Shown here: positions 18,587 to 27,675 of the stretch, piece after piece
How positions within the stretch are numbered: position 1 is the stretch's first letter
Layout of the letters: each line of letters starts with the position of its first letter
DNA from: JACVRW01 sp963734365
GTDB taxonomy: Bacteria; Actinomycetota; Thermoleophilia; Solirubrobacterales; Thermoleophilaceae
NCBI GenBank assembly: GCA_963734365.1
Contig: CAVTGV010000008.1
Span: 310,001 to 374,000 of the forward strand
Direction: 5' to 3'
DNA length: 64,000 bases
Program-made: the position numbers and the translations under genes
Notes under the pieces: generated by a model
The model's input: only the letters and a program-made list of their open reading frames with translations
Database searches by the model: none
Told to the model about the DNA's origin: nothing

Positions 18587-20107
18587 GTGGAGGCATCGCT
18601 ACGAAACCGACCGCGGCTCGGCGTGAACGCCGGCCACGAGCACTACAAGTGGTGGGCGCTGTCGTGCACGAGCCTGGGCATGCTGCTCGCCACCGTGAAC
18701 TCGGGCACGCTGATCATTGCGCTGCCCAACCTGGAACGCGCCCTGCACACGAGCATCCTCTCCCTGGTCTGGGTGATCCTCGCCTACATGATCGCCTCGA
18801 CGGTGCTCGTGCTCACGGCCGGGCGCCTGTCGGACGTGTTCGGCCGCAAACGCGCCTACGTCAGCGGCTTCGTGCTCTTCGGGCTGGCGTCGCTCGGCGC
18901 CGGCTTTGCCTCCGACGCCACGGTGCTGATCCTCTGGCGAGTGGTGCAGGGCATCGCCGCGGCGTTCTTGTTCGCAAACTCCTCCGCGCTCGTCACCGAT
19001 GCCTTTCCGCGCGAGCAGCTCGGACTGGCTATGGGCACCAACACCATGGTCGCGGCAATCGGCCTGGTGCTCGGACCCGTGCTGGGCGGAGCGCTCGTGT
19101 CCATCTCGTGGCACTGGGTCTTCTGGTTCAACGTGCCGCTCACCGCCGCCGGCTCGCTGTGGGCCGCCCTCGTCCTGCGCGAGCTCGCGAAGCCCGACGA
19201 GGTCCGCGGCCTGGATCCAGTCGGCGCGCTGACGTTTGTGATCGGCCTCACCGGCCTGGTGCTCGGCATCTCTCGCGGCGGCATCTCAGGCTGGAACGAT
19301 CCGGTCACCATCGGCGGTCTCGTGACCGGCGCGCTGCTGTTGCCGCTATTCCTCGTTCTCGAGCGCGGTCAGGCAGCGCCGATGCTCGACCTCTCGATCT
19401 TCCGCAACCGCATGTTCGCGGCCGCCACGGGCGCCGCGTTCATCAACGGACTCTCGCGCTTCGCGCTGATGTTCGTATTCGTTTTCTACTACCAGGGCGT
19501 GAAGGGCGACGACCCGATCATCGCCGGCATCAAGCTCGCGCCCATGGCGATCGGCATGCTGATCGCCTCCCCGCTGGCGGGGGTATGGGCCGACCGCCAC
19601 GGCTCGAGGATGCTGTCGGCGGCCGGCATGGTCGTGAGCGCCGGGGCGCTCACGGGAATGACGACGCTCGGCGTGGAGAGCAGCTACTGGCTCAGCACGC
19701 TCTGGCTCTTTCTCGTCGGCGTCGGGTCGGGCATGTTCAACAGCCCGAACACCGCGGCGATGATGGGAACGGTGGCGCCAAACCGTCGGGGCATCGCCGC
19801 GGGCACCCGCACGATGTTGCAGAACACCGGCGCGGTGATCTCGATCGCGTTCGTGCTGGCGATCATCACCGCAGCCGTCCCCAAGGACGTGCTCTTCAAA
19901 ATCTTCTCCGGCATCACGACGGGGCTCTCAGACCGGACGCTCGCGCCGTTCGTGCACAACATGCACACCGCTCTATGGGTGCTCGCCGCCACCTCGATCA
20001 TTGGCGCAGGCGTCTCACTACTGCGACCCCGCCACGGAGCCGACCCGGTCGACAGCGGGCAGCGCGTCGGCCCGCCGGCGGCGCGACCGGTCGTCGACGG
20101 CGCCTGA
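18587..20107 (+). CDS. MFS transporter, DHA2 (14-helix) family
   Basis: About 506 aa with around 14 hydrophobic segments. MFS signatures are visible: the motif A-like GRLSDVFGRKRAY between helices 2 and 3, WRVVQGIAAAFLFANSSALV, and motif C-like GLVLGPVLGGALVSISWHWVFWFNVP, which is typical of DHA2 drug/H+ antiporters. Start choice is uncertain: GTG 18548 would overlap the palindrome, and GTG 18587 or 18623 are better. Divergent MarR suggests repression relieved by a ligand that is also a pump substrate. The likely role is export of a toxic compound across the cytoplasmic membrane. Confidence 0.9.
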   Translation: MEASLRNRPRLGVNAGHEHYKWWALSCTSLGMLLATVNSGTLIIALPNLERALHTSILSLVWVILAYMIASTVLVLTAGRLSDVFGRKRAYVSGFVLFGLASLGAGFASDATVLILWRVVQGIAAAFLFANSSALVTDAFPREQLGLAMGTNTMVAAIGLVLGPVLGGALVSISWHWVFWFNVPLTAAGSLWAALVLRELAKPDEVRGLDPVGALTFVIGLTGLVLGISRGGISGWNDPVTIGGLVTGALLLPLFLVLERGQAAPMLDLSIFRNRMFAAATGAAFINGLSRFALMFVFVFYYQGVKGDDPIIAGIKLAPMAIGMLIASPLAGVWADRHGSRMLSAAGMVVSAGALTGMTTLGVESSYWLSTLWLFLVGVGSGMFNSPNTAAMMGTVAPNRRGIAAGTRTMLQNTGAVISIAFVLAIITAAVPKDVLFKIFSGITTGLSDRTLAPFVHNMHTALWVLAATSIIGAGVSLLRPRHGADPVDSGQRVGPPAARPVVDGA

Positions 20108-20234
20108 GGTGGCGACGGGTTGAGACCTATCCGAACTCGTCGCGAGCTTCAAACGCCTTCCGCGGACACCCGGTGACAGCTGTTAGCGCCTCGCCCACTC
20201 AAGCCCAACCCTTCTTGGTCTTAGTCTCTTTTCG

Positions 20235-20741
20235 GTGGCAGACGACCCCTCAGGGGAGATTGGCCTCGGCGTAACCGACTTCGACTGGCCGCGCTACCCC
20301 CAGATCCTGGTCGCGATCGACGAGACAGCGGCGGCCGCGTTCGCGCTGCGCCACGTAGTCCCGTACGCCCTCGACCAGCGGTCTCGGCTGACGCTTCTGA
20401 CCGTGGTGTCGAACCCGGTTTTTTCGGCGGGCGCCGCCGGCGTCTCGCTTCAGCAGCTCGCCGACCAGATGGAGACCGAGGCCGCCAAGTATCTACGCGA
20501 GGTCGCCGGCACGCTCCCACAGGACCTGTCGGTCACCACGGTGCTTCGCCACGGTGACCCGGCCGAGGAGATTCTCGCCCTCCTCTCGGCGCAATCGTTC
20601 GACCTGCTCTGCCTGGGTGCCCGAGGCCGAGGTCGCATCGCCGGCGCCCTGCTCGGATCAGTGTCGACCGCCGTGCTGCACCACAGCCCCGTGCCGGTCG
20701 TGGTGCTCCATCCCCCACCCCAGGGTGACGACGCCAACTAG
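20235..20741 (+). CDS. Universal stress protein (UspA family)
   Basis: A 168-aa single-domain UspA protein. The first strand is PQILVAIDETAAAAFALRHV. The ATP-binding loop pattern G-2x-G-9x-G(S/T) is seen in GARGRGRIAGALLGSVSTAV, followed by HHSPVPVVVLH, so nucleotide binding is likely. GTG 20235 is the natural start with a short N-terminal extension. It stands alone downstream of the MFS gene. Confidence 0.92.
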   Translation: MADDPSGEIGLGVTDFDWPRYPQILVAIDETAAAAFALRHVVPYALDQRSRLTLLTVVSNPVFSAGAAGVSLQQLADQMETEAAKYLREVAGTLPQDLSVTTVLRHGDPAEEILALLSAQSFDLLCLGARGRGRIAGALLGSVSTAVLHHSPVPVVVLHPPPQGDDAN

Positions 20742-20779
20742 GCGCGGCGCGCGCTTACGCCGGGCAGTTCGCATCGGGC

Positions 20780-20955
20780 CAGCGCTTCTGGCAACCGCGC
20801 TGACTCGGGTCCAAGCCGACGGCGCGGCCGGCGTCATGCTGTGGCTTCTGGCCGCCAACACCGCCGCGATCAAGTCCTATGCCGCCGCCGGCGTCGAGCC
20901 CGACGGCCGCCAGGACCGAGCCAGTCGGATGGCCAAGCGCGCCGAAGGCCGCGAG
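20780..20955 (+). pseudogene. GNAT acetyltransferase C-terminal remnant
   Basis: One frame contains GVMLWLLAANTAAIKSYAAA followed by GVEPDGRQDR, which matches the end of GNAT N-acetyltransferases (beta5-alpha4, where an Asn-Ala helix precedes a GF/GV turn). The acetyl-CoA-binding Q/RxxGxG/A motif is absent upstream, because that space is occupied by the end of uspA and unrelated sequence. It is therefore a fragment, not a gene. Confidence 0.55.
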
Positions 20956-21480
20956 GTCTGCCCCAGATCCGCGTCCGCCGCGTTCTACAGCGGCCGAACT
21001 GACGGGCCTCCAAGAGGCCGATATGACCTACCACTCCCCTGCGCTCTCCCGCCTATCGCGCATTGCGGGAGTCTCGCGCCTGCGCGGTCGCGTCCCCCGA
21101 CTGCTGTAAATCGCCGAGGACCGTCAAGGCAACGGCGTAGGTTCCCCAAAGCCCTGAGAAGACCAAGAAGGGAGACCTACGCCGTGAGGAGAACGCTACC
21201 GCCGTCGGCGGAGATAGAGGTTACGCCACCTCAGGACCTGCGACTGGCTCTCGCTGCTCGTCCATTCCGGTCGTCTCGCGCTGCGCTGACCACACGCTCG
21301 CACCCACGCCGAAAGCGGCAGTCACCACGAATCGGCAGACCGGACTCGAACCAGGGACACCATGATTCTTAGTCGTGAGGCGGCCGAGACCCGACGTGCT
21401 GGAACGTGCAGCTCAAGGCGCGCCCATTCGAGCGGCGAAGGGTGAATAAGGCGGCCAGGCTCGCTCCACCGCGCGCAGGC
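20956..21480. other. Non-coding or decayed stretch
   Basis: No gene is seen. It contains one copy of the hairpin family (TCGCGCATTGCGGGAG near 21051-21070) and a tRNA-like 3' fragment on the minus strand at 21334-21379. Confidence 0.4.
21334..21379 (-). other. tRNA-like 3' fragment (anticodon arm plus T-arm)
   Basis: On the minus strand, an anticodon-like arm with loop CTAAGAA and imperfect stem CACGA/TCATG is followed by a short variable region and a T-loop TTCGAGT with stem CTGG/CCGG. No D-arm or acceptor 5' strand precedes it, so it is not a complete tRNA. It could be another att remnant or chance resemblance. Confidence 0.4.
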
Positions 21481-23019
21481 CTACCGTGCGCTGAGCGCGA
21501 AGTTGCGCGTTGCCCAGTGGCTTCCAAACATGTCGTGCTGGCGGCTCGGCGCCATTGTCTGGTTCGACCCCCAGACCACGTTCGCCTTCAGTGGATCGGG
21601 GCTCGCCCCCGCGTAGTCGCCCCAGCTGCAGAAGGGATCCTCGCGGTCGCAGAGCCTGTTCGGCGCGAAGCTTCTGCCGAGCGTCAGCTCGCCGCCGGCC
21701 TTAGTACCGGCGATCCGGGCGCGGACCTGGGGCAGGAGCTGCGGGCCGCCGACGTTGTAGTTGATGATCGCCGCTCGACCGCTTCGGGTAGGGGAGATGG
21801 CCGCGTTGAAGACCCAGTTCCTTCGCTTGCGGATCACCCCGCGATCGACGACCGAGAGCCGGCGGGGGTCGAGCGCATACCAGCTCACGACCGAGCGCCC
21901 GCCCGCGCCGGCGACTGCGTGCTGGGTCCAGATCAGAGGTGCGCCCTCGGACGGGCGGGAGTTCGAGACCGCTTGGGTCAGCCGCGTGTCGCTGGCGTCG
22001 AGCCGCCGGCCGGTCCCCGGCTGCGGAACCGGATCGGGGGGCCGGAAGTCGGGCACCGTGATGCCGCCGTCGCGCACGAGCCGCGGGTCGTCAGGCGGCC
22101 CGCTCACGTGCCAGACGGTGATCTCGCGCCCGCGCGCCCGGCGCCGGTGGCAGGCGTGCTCGGCGCCGCCCCTGGGCTCGTCCTCGATGCAGTCCGCGGC
22201 GACGATAAAGCCGCGTCGTGACTGCTCCACTGGGACCACGGGCACCGGTGTCACCGCCCTGCGCCCGTCCGCCTCGCGCAGGGGCCGGCGCTGGCTGCCG
22301 AACGCGGTCAGCGCCGGCCGCTCGCAGGTCGCAACGTCACCGCCCGGCTTCGCGATCGCCCAGACGCGCGCGAACTTGAAGCGACGCGTCTCGATGTCGA
22401 AGACGTTGGTGCCGATAAGCACGTGATTGGCGCTGAAGCCGAGCCGGGGAAAGTCGTCGAAGAGCACCCCGAGCGGGATCTCCATCCGGCACCAGCCGCG
22501 GTCGAGGTCGCTCGGGTCGGCGGACTTTGACCAAGCGAAGAGGATGCTGTTGGCCTTCGGGAGGCTGCGCAGCATCACGTAGTACCAGCGGCGGGCGCGA
22601 TCGTCCCAGGCGATCTGCGGGTCGACCACGATGCTCTGGTCGGCACCCCAGAACGCGGTCGCATCCATGTCGGCCACCGGCCGCCGCAGCCGCTCACGCT
22701 CATACACGGCGATCCGCGCGTTGACGACCTCGACGTAGTGGAGCCGGCTCACCGACCCGGTCGGGTCGGGAGGGTTGCCGATGCTCTCGTTGTCGGCCGC
22801 CGACAGGCCAGGGCCATTGAGGACGCGGAAGAGCTCGAGCTTCGTGCCCGCCGCGCCCGGAAGCGCCGCCGCTGCAGCCGGCAGCGCGGCCGCTGCGCCC
22901 GCCGCCGTGCCCGCCAGCGCGGCCGCCGCGACGAGCCACGCAGCGCGCCGGCGCACCGTGGCCGCCCCCCCATGGCAACCGGGAGCGTCAGGCACCCGCT
23001 CGAGACGTCTCGCCCCCAT
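21481..23019 (-). CDS. Secreted hypothetical protein (512 aa)
   Basis: The N-terminus has basic residues, then AAWLVAAAALAGTAAGAAAA, a clear Ala-rich signal peptide. The mature protein shows repeated strand motifs: NPPDPTGSVSRLHYVEVVNA, VDPQIAWDDRARRWYYVML, LGFSANHVLIGTNVFD and CSWGDYAGASPDPL near the end. This distribution recalls exported beta-propeller-like proteins, although no catalytic motif is recognised. It contains several Cys, possibly disulphide-bonded. The gene stands alone. Confidence 0.7.
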   Translation of the reverse strand: MGARRLERVPDAPGCHGGAATVRRRAAWLVAAAALAGTAAGAAAALPAAAAALPGAAGTKLELFRVLNGPGLSAADNESIGNPPDPTGSVSRLHYVEVVNARIAVYERERLRRPVADMDATAFWGADQSIVVDPQIAWDDRARRWYYVMLRSLPKANSILFAWSKSADPSDLDRGWCRMEIPLGVLFDDFPRLGFSANHVLIGTNVFDIETRRFKFARVWAIAKPGGDVATCERPALTAFGSQRRPLREADGRRAVTPVPVVPVEQSRRGFIVAADCIEDEPRGGAEHACHRRRARGREITVWHVSGPPDDPRLVRDGGITVPDFRPPDPVPQPGTGRRLDASDTRLTQAVSNSRPSEGAPLIWTQHAVAGAGGRSVVSWYALDPRRLSVVDRGVIRKRRNWVFNAAISPTRSGRAAIINYNVGGPQLLPQVRARIAGTKAGGELTLGRSFAPNRLCDREDPFCSWGDYAGASPDPLKANVVWGSNQTMAPSRQHDMFGSHWATRNFALSAR

Positions 23020-23393
23020 CCGGGCGAACGGTTTCAGATCATCCTGAGCGGGTCAAGACAGGGTCGCCCTTGCGGGCGGTCGTCAGAAAACGAACCGCCA
23101 CGGCTCGGGTGCCGACAACCAGGCTCGAGAGAGCGGCCGCTCCCAGCCCGTCGACCCGATCGAAGCTTCATCGACCGTCGACTCCTCGACCTCGCGCTCG
23201 CTCCGCCATGAAGCGAGCGGCTCCACAGAGGCCGCTCTCGCTAGCACAACGGACGAGGGGCAGGCGTCTCGCGTTGGACCTGCTCCGGTCCGAACCGGGG
23301 CAGGTCCACAGCGCGCCGCAACCCGGCTTGCGCTCATCTGCGACTATGCCCGTGCGGCCCGGGTGCCGGGCAACCTGATCGGGAAGGAACGGC
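23020..23393. other. Intergenic, nothing recognised
   Basis: A 374-bp gap between two divergently transcribed genes for exported proteins, presumably holding both promoters. No clear -35/-10 pair, RNA or repeat is seen. A GGGAAGGAA ribosome-binding site precedes the ATG at 23394. Confidence 0.4.
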
Positions 23394-23969
23394 ATGGAGG
23401 TCCTAGCAAGAGGCGGCCGGTTGCGGACGCTCGCGGCGATCGCAGTCCTGGCAACACTCGCGCTCGTCACTGCGGGCGCTTCGCCGGCGGAGGCGGTCCA
23501 GATCCAACGGGGGCAGTCAACGCTGACCTTCGACCAGGACATTTTTTCCGGTCTGGACCCCCTGGGCGTCGGCATCCTGCCGATCGCGCCCGCCGAGGCA
23601 AGCCTTGGCGGCGAGTCGTTCCCGATCACTGGCGGCAGGGTCACCCCTAACGGCACGCGTGCGAGGATCAACCATGTCGGCGGCATCGTGTTCGCCGGTG
23701 ACAACGCGTCCGTCAGGGTAGTGCGGCTCAGGGTGCGCCTCTGTTGTCGTAATTCCCAGCTGACCGCGTCGGTCAGTGGTCAGCGCATGTCGTTCCTGGC
23801 CCTCGGGCGCGGGACCCGTACCCTCCGCGGGCGCCGCCTCATCTTCCGCGGGAGCGCGTTTCTGACGCTGGAGGCGGCCGACGCGCTCAACCAGGCGTTC
23901 GCGACCGGTTTCTTCCAAGAGGGCACGCGGCTCGGCACGCTGCGCATTAGCATGAGGCTGGCTCTCTAG
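23394..23969 (+). CDS. Secreted hypothetical protein, HtaA-like beta domain
   Basis: A 191-aa protein with a signal peptide (LRTLAAIAVLATLALVTAGA, then SPAEA). The mature part reads STLTFDQDIFSGLDPLGVGI, then FPITGGRVTPNGTRARINHV and GGIVFAGD. The FPITGG...GTI.H.GG(L/I).F pattern recurs in exported actinobacterial HtaA-like or related domains. A heme-binding role is not supported by any residue seen here. Two adjacent Cys lie in LRLCCRNSQL. Start ATG follows a purine-rich site. Confidence 0.7.
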   Translation: MEVLARGGRLRTLAAIAVLATLALVTAGASPAEAVQIQRGQSTLTFDQDIFSGLDPLGVGILPIAPAEASLGGESFPITGGRVTPNGTRARINHVGGIVFAGDNASVRVVRLRVRLCCRNSQLTASVSGQRMSFLALGRGTRTLRGRRLIFRGSAFLTLEAADALNQAFATGFFQEGTRLGTLRISMRLAL

Positions 23970-24159
23970 CACGACCGAAGCCGGCCCGCCGCAGCCGGTG
24001 GAAGCCCTTCATCTCGTTCCTCCTTGACCTGGGGCCTCCGACGCCATGCCTGTTCCCGTGGCTCGCAACTCACCACATCGCCTGCGACCAGGCTTCTGCC
24101 TCTCGCGCAAAGCAAGAGTGGTGCGGTGAGCAGCGGCGCGAGCTTTATACGATCGGACG

Positions 24160-24723
24160 ATGATCCCTGAGGCCAGGCTCGAGGAGACTGAGACAGGGCT
24201 CGTGCCGGCGAGCATGGGCTGGTTTGTGATGAACGCGCGCCACGCGCGTTGGCGCGATCAGCCCGGACGAGGGCATAGCCTCCCGCTGACCGGCGCAGAC
24301 GAGTACGAGGCCGAGACGTTCTTCCCGATGCTCGGGATGGCGATCCGGGTCGTGAACCCCGGGGAGCCGACCGACACCTATCACTGGGAGACCGAGCAGG
24401 AGGATTTCCTCGTCCTCTCGGGCGAGGCGCTCCTAATCGTCGAGGGGCAGGAACGCCGCCTGGAGCAGTGGGACTTCGTGCACTGCCCGCCCGAGACGCG
24501 ACACGCGTTCGTCGGTGCCGGCGACGGGCCTTGCGTACTCCTGTGCGCGAGTTCGCGGCAGTTTCAGAAAGATGGCCCGTGGGGCTTCTACTGCGCCGAT
24601 GAGACCGCCGCCCGCTACAACGCAAGCTCGCCCGAGGACACGCAGGACGACTCGCTCGCCTACGCGCGCTTCGTGCCGCTGGAGCCCGCCCGCTACCGCG
24701 ACGGCTTGCTTCCGAACGCCTAA
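24160..24723 (+). CDS. Cupin domain protein
   Basis: A 187-aa single cupin. Motif 1-like region: NPGEPTDTYHWETEQEDFLV, then LSGEALLIVEG. Motif 2-like region: WDFVHCPPETRHAFVGAG. Metal ligands would be His and Glu of HWETEQE and His of TRHAF. The family covers enzymes and sugar-binding proteins, and no substrate can be named. A hairpin with a T-rich tail lies about 60 bp downstream. Confidence 0.85.
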   Translation: MIPEARLEETETGLVPASMGWFVMNARHARWRDQPGRGHSLPLTGADEYEAETFFPMLGMAIRVVNPGEPTDTYHWETEQEDFLVLSGEALLIVEGQERRLEQWDFVHCPPETRHAFVGAGDGPCVLLCASSRQFQKDGPWGFYCADETAARYNASSPEDTQDDSLAYARFVPLEPARYRDGLLPNA

Positions 24724-24782
24724 CAGGTGTCTCGAGACCTATCGAAGCCCTCGCGGAAATCGCGCGTTGCGACAGCTGCGAA

Positions 24783-24806
24783 GTCGCCGGAGGCGACGTT
24801 TGTCTT
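24783..24806 (+). terminator. Possible rho-independent terminator after the cupin gene
   Basis: GTCGCC-GGA-GGCGAC forms a 6-bp GC stem with a 3-nt loop (24783-24797), directly followed by GTTTGTCTT. It lies 60 bp after the cupin stop and before the next gene. The stem is short and the T-run interrupted, so it is only a candidate. Confidence 0.4.
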
Positions 24807-24864
24807 GCGGCGGGCGGGGACTGGGTGCGATGCTTGACTGAACCCGCGTCCGAGGAGGGTTCAG

Positions 24865-25779
24865 ATGTCCGTTCGCCATTCCGTCCGCGCAGTTGTTGTT
24901 GCGATGCTGGCGCTCTTGGTCGGGGCCGGCAGCGCGTCGGCGGCGACCGATCATGTCGTGATCACGGGTGGCGCGGTCGTTCCTGCAGGCCAGATTGCCG
25001 GCGATGTCGTCGTGCTCGACGGGACGGTGAGGATCGCCGGGCGTGTCACGGGCGACGTCGTGTCGGTGAGCGGGCCGGTGCGGGTCACTGGCCGTGTTGA
25101 TGGCGACCTGATCGCGGTGTCCGACCGAGCGTCCCTCGGGCCGACGGCGCGCGTGGGCGGCGACCTGCGCTATGGCGACGAGCGGCCCGTGCTCGCGCGC
25201 GGCGCAAGGGTGGGCGGCGAGATCAGCAATGAGGACTGGAGCGACGCGGCCAGCGGGTGGGGTTGGGTGAGCGTGCTCGGCTGGTGGCTGGCAGTGTCCG
25301 TTTCGACGCTGATCGTCGGCGCCCTGCTCGTTTTAGTGGCGCCGGCCGCGCTCTACGCAGCGGAGCGGGCGGTGCGCGAGCGCCTCGGCGCCACGGTCGC
25401 GTGGGGAGTTGTGATCGCAATCGGCGTGCCGCTGCTGGCCGTCCTGGCGCTCATCACGCTCGTGGGCATCCCGTTCGGCGTCGCGCTGTTGTTGGCCGCA
25501 ATTCCCGTCCTGCTCGTCGCGTACGTGACGAGCGCCTGGATCGTAGGCCGCCGTCTGCTGCGCAACCGCTCGACGTCGCCATGGGCGGCGCTGCTGGTTG
25601 GCTGGGGCATCCTGCGCGTGCTGGCCCTGATTCCCGTGGCGGGCGCCCTCGTCGGGCTCGCGGCGACAGTGGTGGGACTGGGAGCGCTCGCCGTGGCGCT
25701 ATGGCGGGCCGGCAGGCCCGGCGAGCCCACGACACGGCCCGAGGCACCGGCTCCAGGCCGTCCCGCCCCAGCCGCCTGA
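24865..25779 (+). CDS. Bactofilin-like polymer-forming domain with integral membrane region
   Basis: A 304-aa protein. A signal-like N-terminus (VVVAMLALLVGAGSASA) leads into a right-handed beta-helix made of short repeats, each with a G(D/R)V pattern (AGDVVVLDGTVRIAGRVTGD, VSVSGPVRVTGRVDGDLIAV). This is typical of bactofilin/polymer-forming proteins. After residue 130 there are about five hydrophobic segments and a Pro-rich tail. A ribosome-binding site GAGGAGG precedes ATG. Probably an envelope scaffold protein anchored in the membrane. Confidence 0.8.
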   Translation: MSVRHSVRAVVVAMLALLVGAGSASAATDHVVITGGAVVPAGQIAGDVVVLDGTVRIAGRVTGDVVSVSGPVRVTGRVDGDLIAVSDRASLGPTARVGGDLRYGDERPVLARGARVGGEISNEDWSDAASGWGWVSVLGWWLAVSVSTLIVGALLVLVAPAALYAAERAVRERLGATVAWGVVIAIGVPLLAVLALITLVGIPFGVALLLAAIPVLLVAYVTSAWIVGRRLLRNRSTSPWAALLVGWGILRVLALIPVAGALVGLAATVVGLGALAVALWRAGRPGEPTTRPEAPAPGRPAPAA

Positions 25780-25849
25780 CGGCGGCAGACAGCATGGCTC
25801 GGGGAGCCGGCGACGCCACTGCGGTCCGCGTCCGCGCAGTCGCTTGCGC

Positions 25850-25870
25850 CATTCGCGCAAAGCAGGAGCG
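25850..25870 (+). repeat. Dispersed hairpin family, CGCGC-loop copy
   Basis: TTCGCGCAAAGCAGGAGC-type element between the bactofilin-like and VOC genes. It belongs to the GCTT/AAGC family described under the repeat-array finding. Confidence 0.6.
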
Positions 25871-26001
25871 CAGCACCTATCTGGAGATTGCGGTTTTTGG
25901 GCTGGCGCTGCGCGTGCCCCCGCTTGCGGCACGGCTCGGTCGATCGGGAGAATTCGCTGTCGTTGCAACGCTCTCGTCTGAGCGTCTACGAAGGAGGACC
26001 G

Positions 26002-26373
26002 ATGGAGCTGCGCCTCGAGCTGGTCACCGTTCCCGTCTCCGACGTCGATCGCGCTAAGGCGTTCTACGTCGACCAGGTGGGCTTCAGCAGCGAGCAGGAC
26101 GTGGTAGTCGACGCCGAGCGCCGCTTCGTCGAACTGATGCCGCCGGGCTCGCCCTGCTCGATCGCGCTCACCACGGGCTACGTCGACTCCGAGCCCGGGT
26201 CGAGCAAAGGACTACAGGTCAACGTCGACGACGTGGAGGAGGTCCATGCGTTCCTGCGTAATCGCGACGTCGACGTTTCTGACATCCAGGAATATCCGTG
26301 GGGTCGCTTCTGCTTCTTCTCTGATCCCGACGGCAACGGGTGGTCGGTCCACGAACCCCCGAGCTCGAGCTAA
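26002..26373 (+). CDS. VOC (glyoxalase/bleomycin-resistance fold) family protein
   Basis: A 123-aa protein. The betaalphabetabetabeta modules are visible: VTVPVSDVDRAKAFYVDQVG, RRFVELMPPGSPCSIAL, and VDDVEEVHAFLRNRDVD, then PWGRFCFFSDPDGNGWSVHE. The last motif is the standard VOC C-terminal turn, with a metal-ligand Glu candidate. ATG 26002 is supported by GGAGGACCG immediately upstream. It stands alone, flanked on both sides by hairpin-family repeats. Substrate is unknown. Confidence 0.88.
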   Translation: MELRLELVTVPVSDVDRAKAFYVDQVGFSSEQDVVVDAERRFVELMPPGSPCSIALTTGYVDSEPGSSKGLQVNVDDVEEVHAFLRNRDVDVSDIQEYPWGRFCFFSDPDGNGWSVHEPPSSS

Positions 26374-26485
26374 TCCGGCGCTGCACAGTGAGGGTCGAAG
26401 CCAGGTAGCCCCACCGCCGCTCGAGCGGCGCAAGCAGAACCCCCACCGGCACGCTGGCTCTGCCCGCGGCCTACGCGATACGAGC

Positions 26486-26549
26486 ACCGCTCCTGATCGT
26501 CGCGCGAAGCGGGAGCGGTGGCCGGCGGCTGCTTTGCATGGGAAGCAGC
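26486..26549 (+). repeat. Dispersed hairpin family, two copies
   Basis: Copy 1 is ACCGCTCC...GGAGCGGT (26486-26519), enclosing TCGCGCGAAGC. Copy 2 is GCTGCTT-TGCATGGG-AAGCAGC (26528-26549), a 7-bp perfect stem. The pair lies between the VOC gene and a convergent membrane-protein gene. Confidence 0.7.
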
Positions 26550-26651
26550 GCGAGAGCGTGCCCGACCCGGCGGTCGTAACTAGAGCGTGCGCGCAAACGC
26601 GAGAGCCGGTGGCCGTCCGTGAATCGCCACCCAGGATCCGGGGTGGTTGAC

Positions 26652-27311
26652 CTAACCCGGGTGTGCAAGCGGGGCGCGTGCCGAGACCGCCGACTGGCTT
26701 CGCGCAAAGAGCAGCACTGCGGCGATGAATAGCGCCAGTCCGATCGGGCCATAGGGCGGCGGGTGGGCGGTGATAAGGAACCCGGAGAGGCCAAGCAGGA
26801 TAGGAACCGACACGGGCGCGTCAGCGTGACTGCGAAGTGCCACGCCGGCCGCGATCATCGCGGTGATGAAGGCAAGGCTGCCGATGCTGCCCAAGACGCC
26901 GAAGGCGCGGATGAGAACGTTGTCGTTGTAGTCCTCAACTAGACCTGCCGCCGTCGCCCGCTCGCCCTCTGGGAGCCCGTTGATCTCGTTGACCAGAATC
27001 CCGGAGCCGATCCCTACGAGCGCCTCCCAAGCCCCGTACACCAGCACGAATATCACGAGGGCGACCCGACTGACCTGCGCCGCCGCACCCTCGACGCCGC
27101 GCAGGAGCAGATAGACCGCGACACCCATCAGCGGGATGAAGACCAGCATCCCGAGGTGGACCACAAGCCACGGCGTGAGCTTGGCACTCAGGTCCGCGTA
27201 CGTGATCGCCTCGCCCTCCCCCGTCGGATGAAACAACAGGAGCACGGCCCAAGCGAGTGGGACCCCGATCAGGAAGGCGAGTAGTTCGCGAGAGAACCGA
27301 GGCGAGTCCAT
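26652..27311 (-). CDS. Hypothetical integral membrane protein
   Basis: A 219-aa protein with about six hydrophobic segments: LLAFLIGVPLAWAVLLLF, LVVHLGMLVFIPLMGVAVYL, VALVIFVLVYGAWEALVG, IGSLAFITAMIAAGVAL, and two near the C-terminus. A loop of about 30 residues (GILVNEINGLPEGERATAAG) lies mid-protein. ATG 27311 has AGGAGT 6 nt upstream and is preferred over frames opening further out. No family is recognised with certainty. Confidence 0.7.
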   Translation of the reverse strand: MDSPRFSRELLAFLIGVPLAWAVLLLFHPTGEGEAITYADLSAKLTPWLVVHLGMLVFIPLMGVAVYLLLRGVEGAAAQVSRVALVIFVLVYGAWEALVGIGSGILVNEINGLPEGERATAAGLVEDYNDNVLIRAFGVLGSIGSLAFITAMIAAGVALRSHADAPVSVPILLGLSGFLITAHPPPYGPIGLALFIAAVLLFARSQSAVSARAPLAHPG

Positions 27312-27675
27312 CAGGGACTCCTTCTGGCCGGGTGTAGGGCGACCGTACACCGGCACGGCCGCCGCGAGAAGGGCCCGCCGATGCTCCAGGCGTGTGGGGC
27401 CACCAATCAACCATCTACCTCATCGTCAAGGGCTTCAAGTTGTTCCCGATCCTCGACGACGCTCGGTTGGGGGGGACGGCGGCACCCTGCGCCCTGCGGC
27501 TGCGCCGTAAACGTTCCGACGGCAGCAGTGCTGCTTTGGACGAAGTACAGCCGTGTCGCGCGACGCCAGCATCGCACCCGCTCGTCGCGCGAAGCAGGAG
27601 CGCCGCGCTCTCCGATTTCGTAGCGGCCGCTAGCGCTGCAGCCCGCTCGCAGGAAGCCGCTTGCCCGGCCCCATC
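27312..27675. repeat. Intergenic with two hairpin-family copies
   Basis: No gene in this 364-bp gap. Copies are CTGCTTTGGACGAAGTACAG (27531-27550) and CTCGTCGCGCGAAGCAGGAGCG (27581-27602). In reverse complement the first is preceded by CGACACGGCTGT, which also precedes the copy at 42267. Relatedness therefore extends beyond the hairpins. Confidence 0.65.

Noticed and set aside
18517..20274. Long plus-strand frame overlapping the MFS gene
   Set aside because: Out-of-phase Arg-rich shadow of the transporter.
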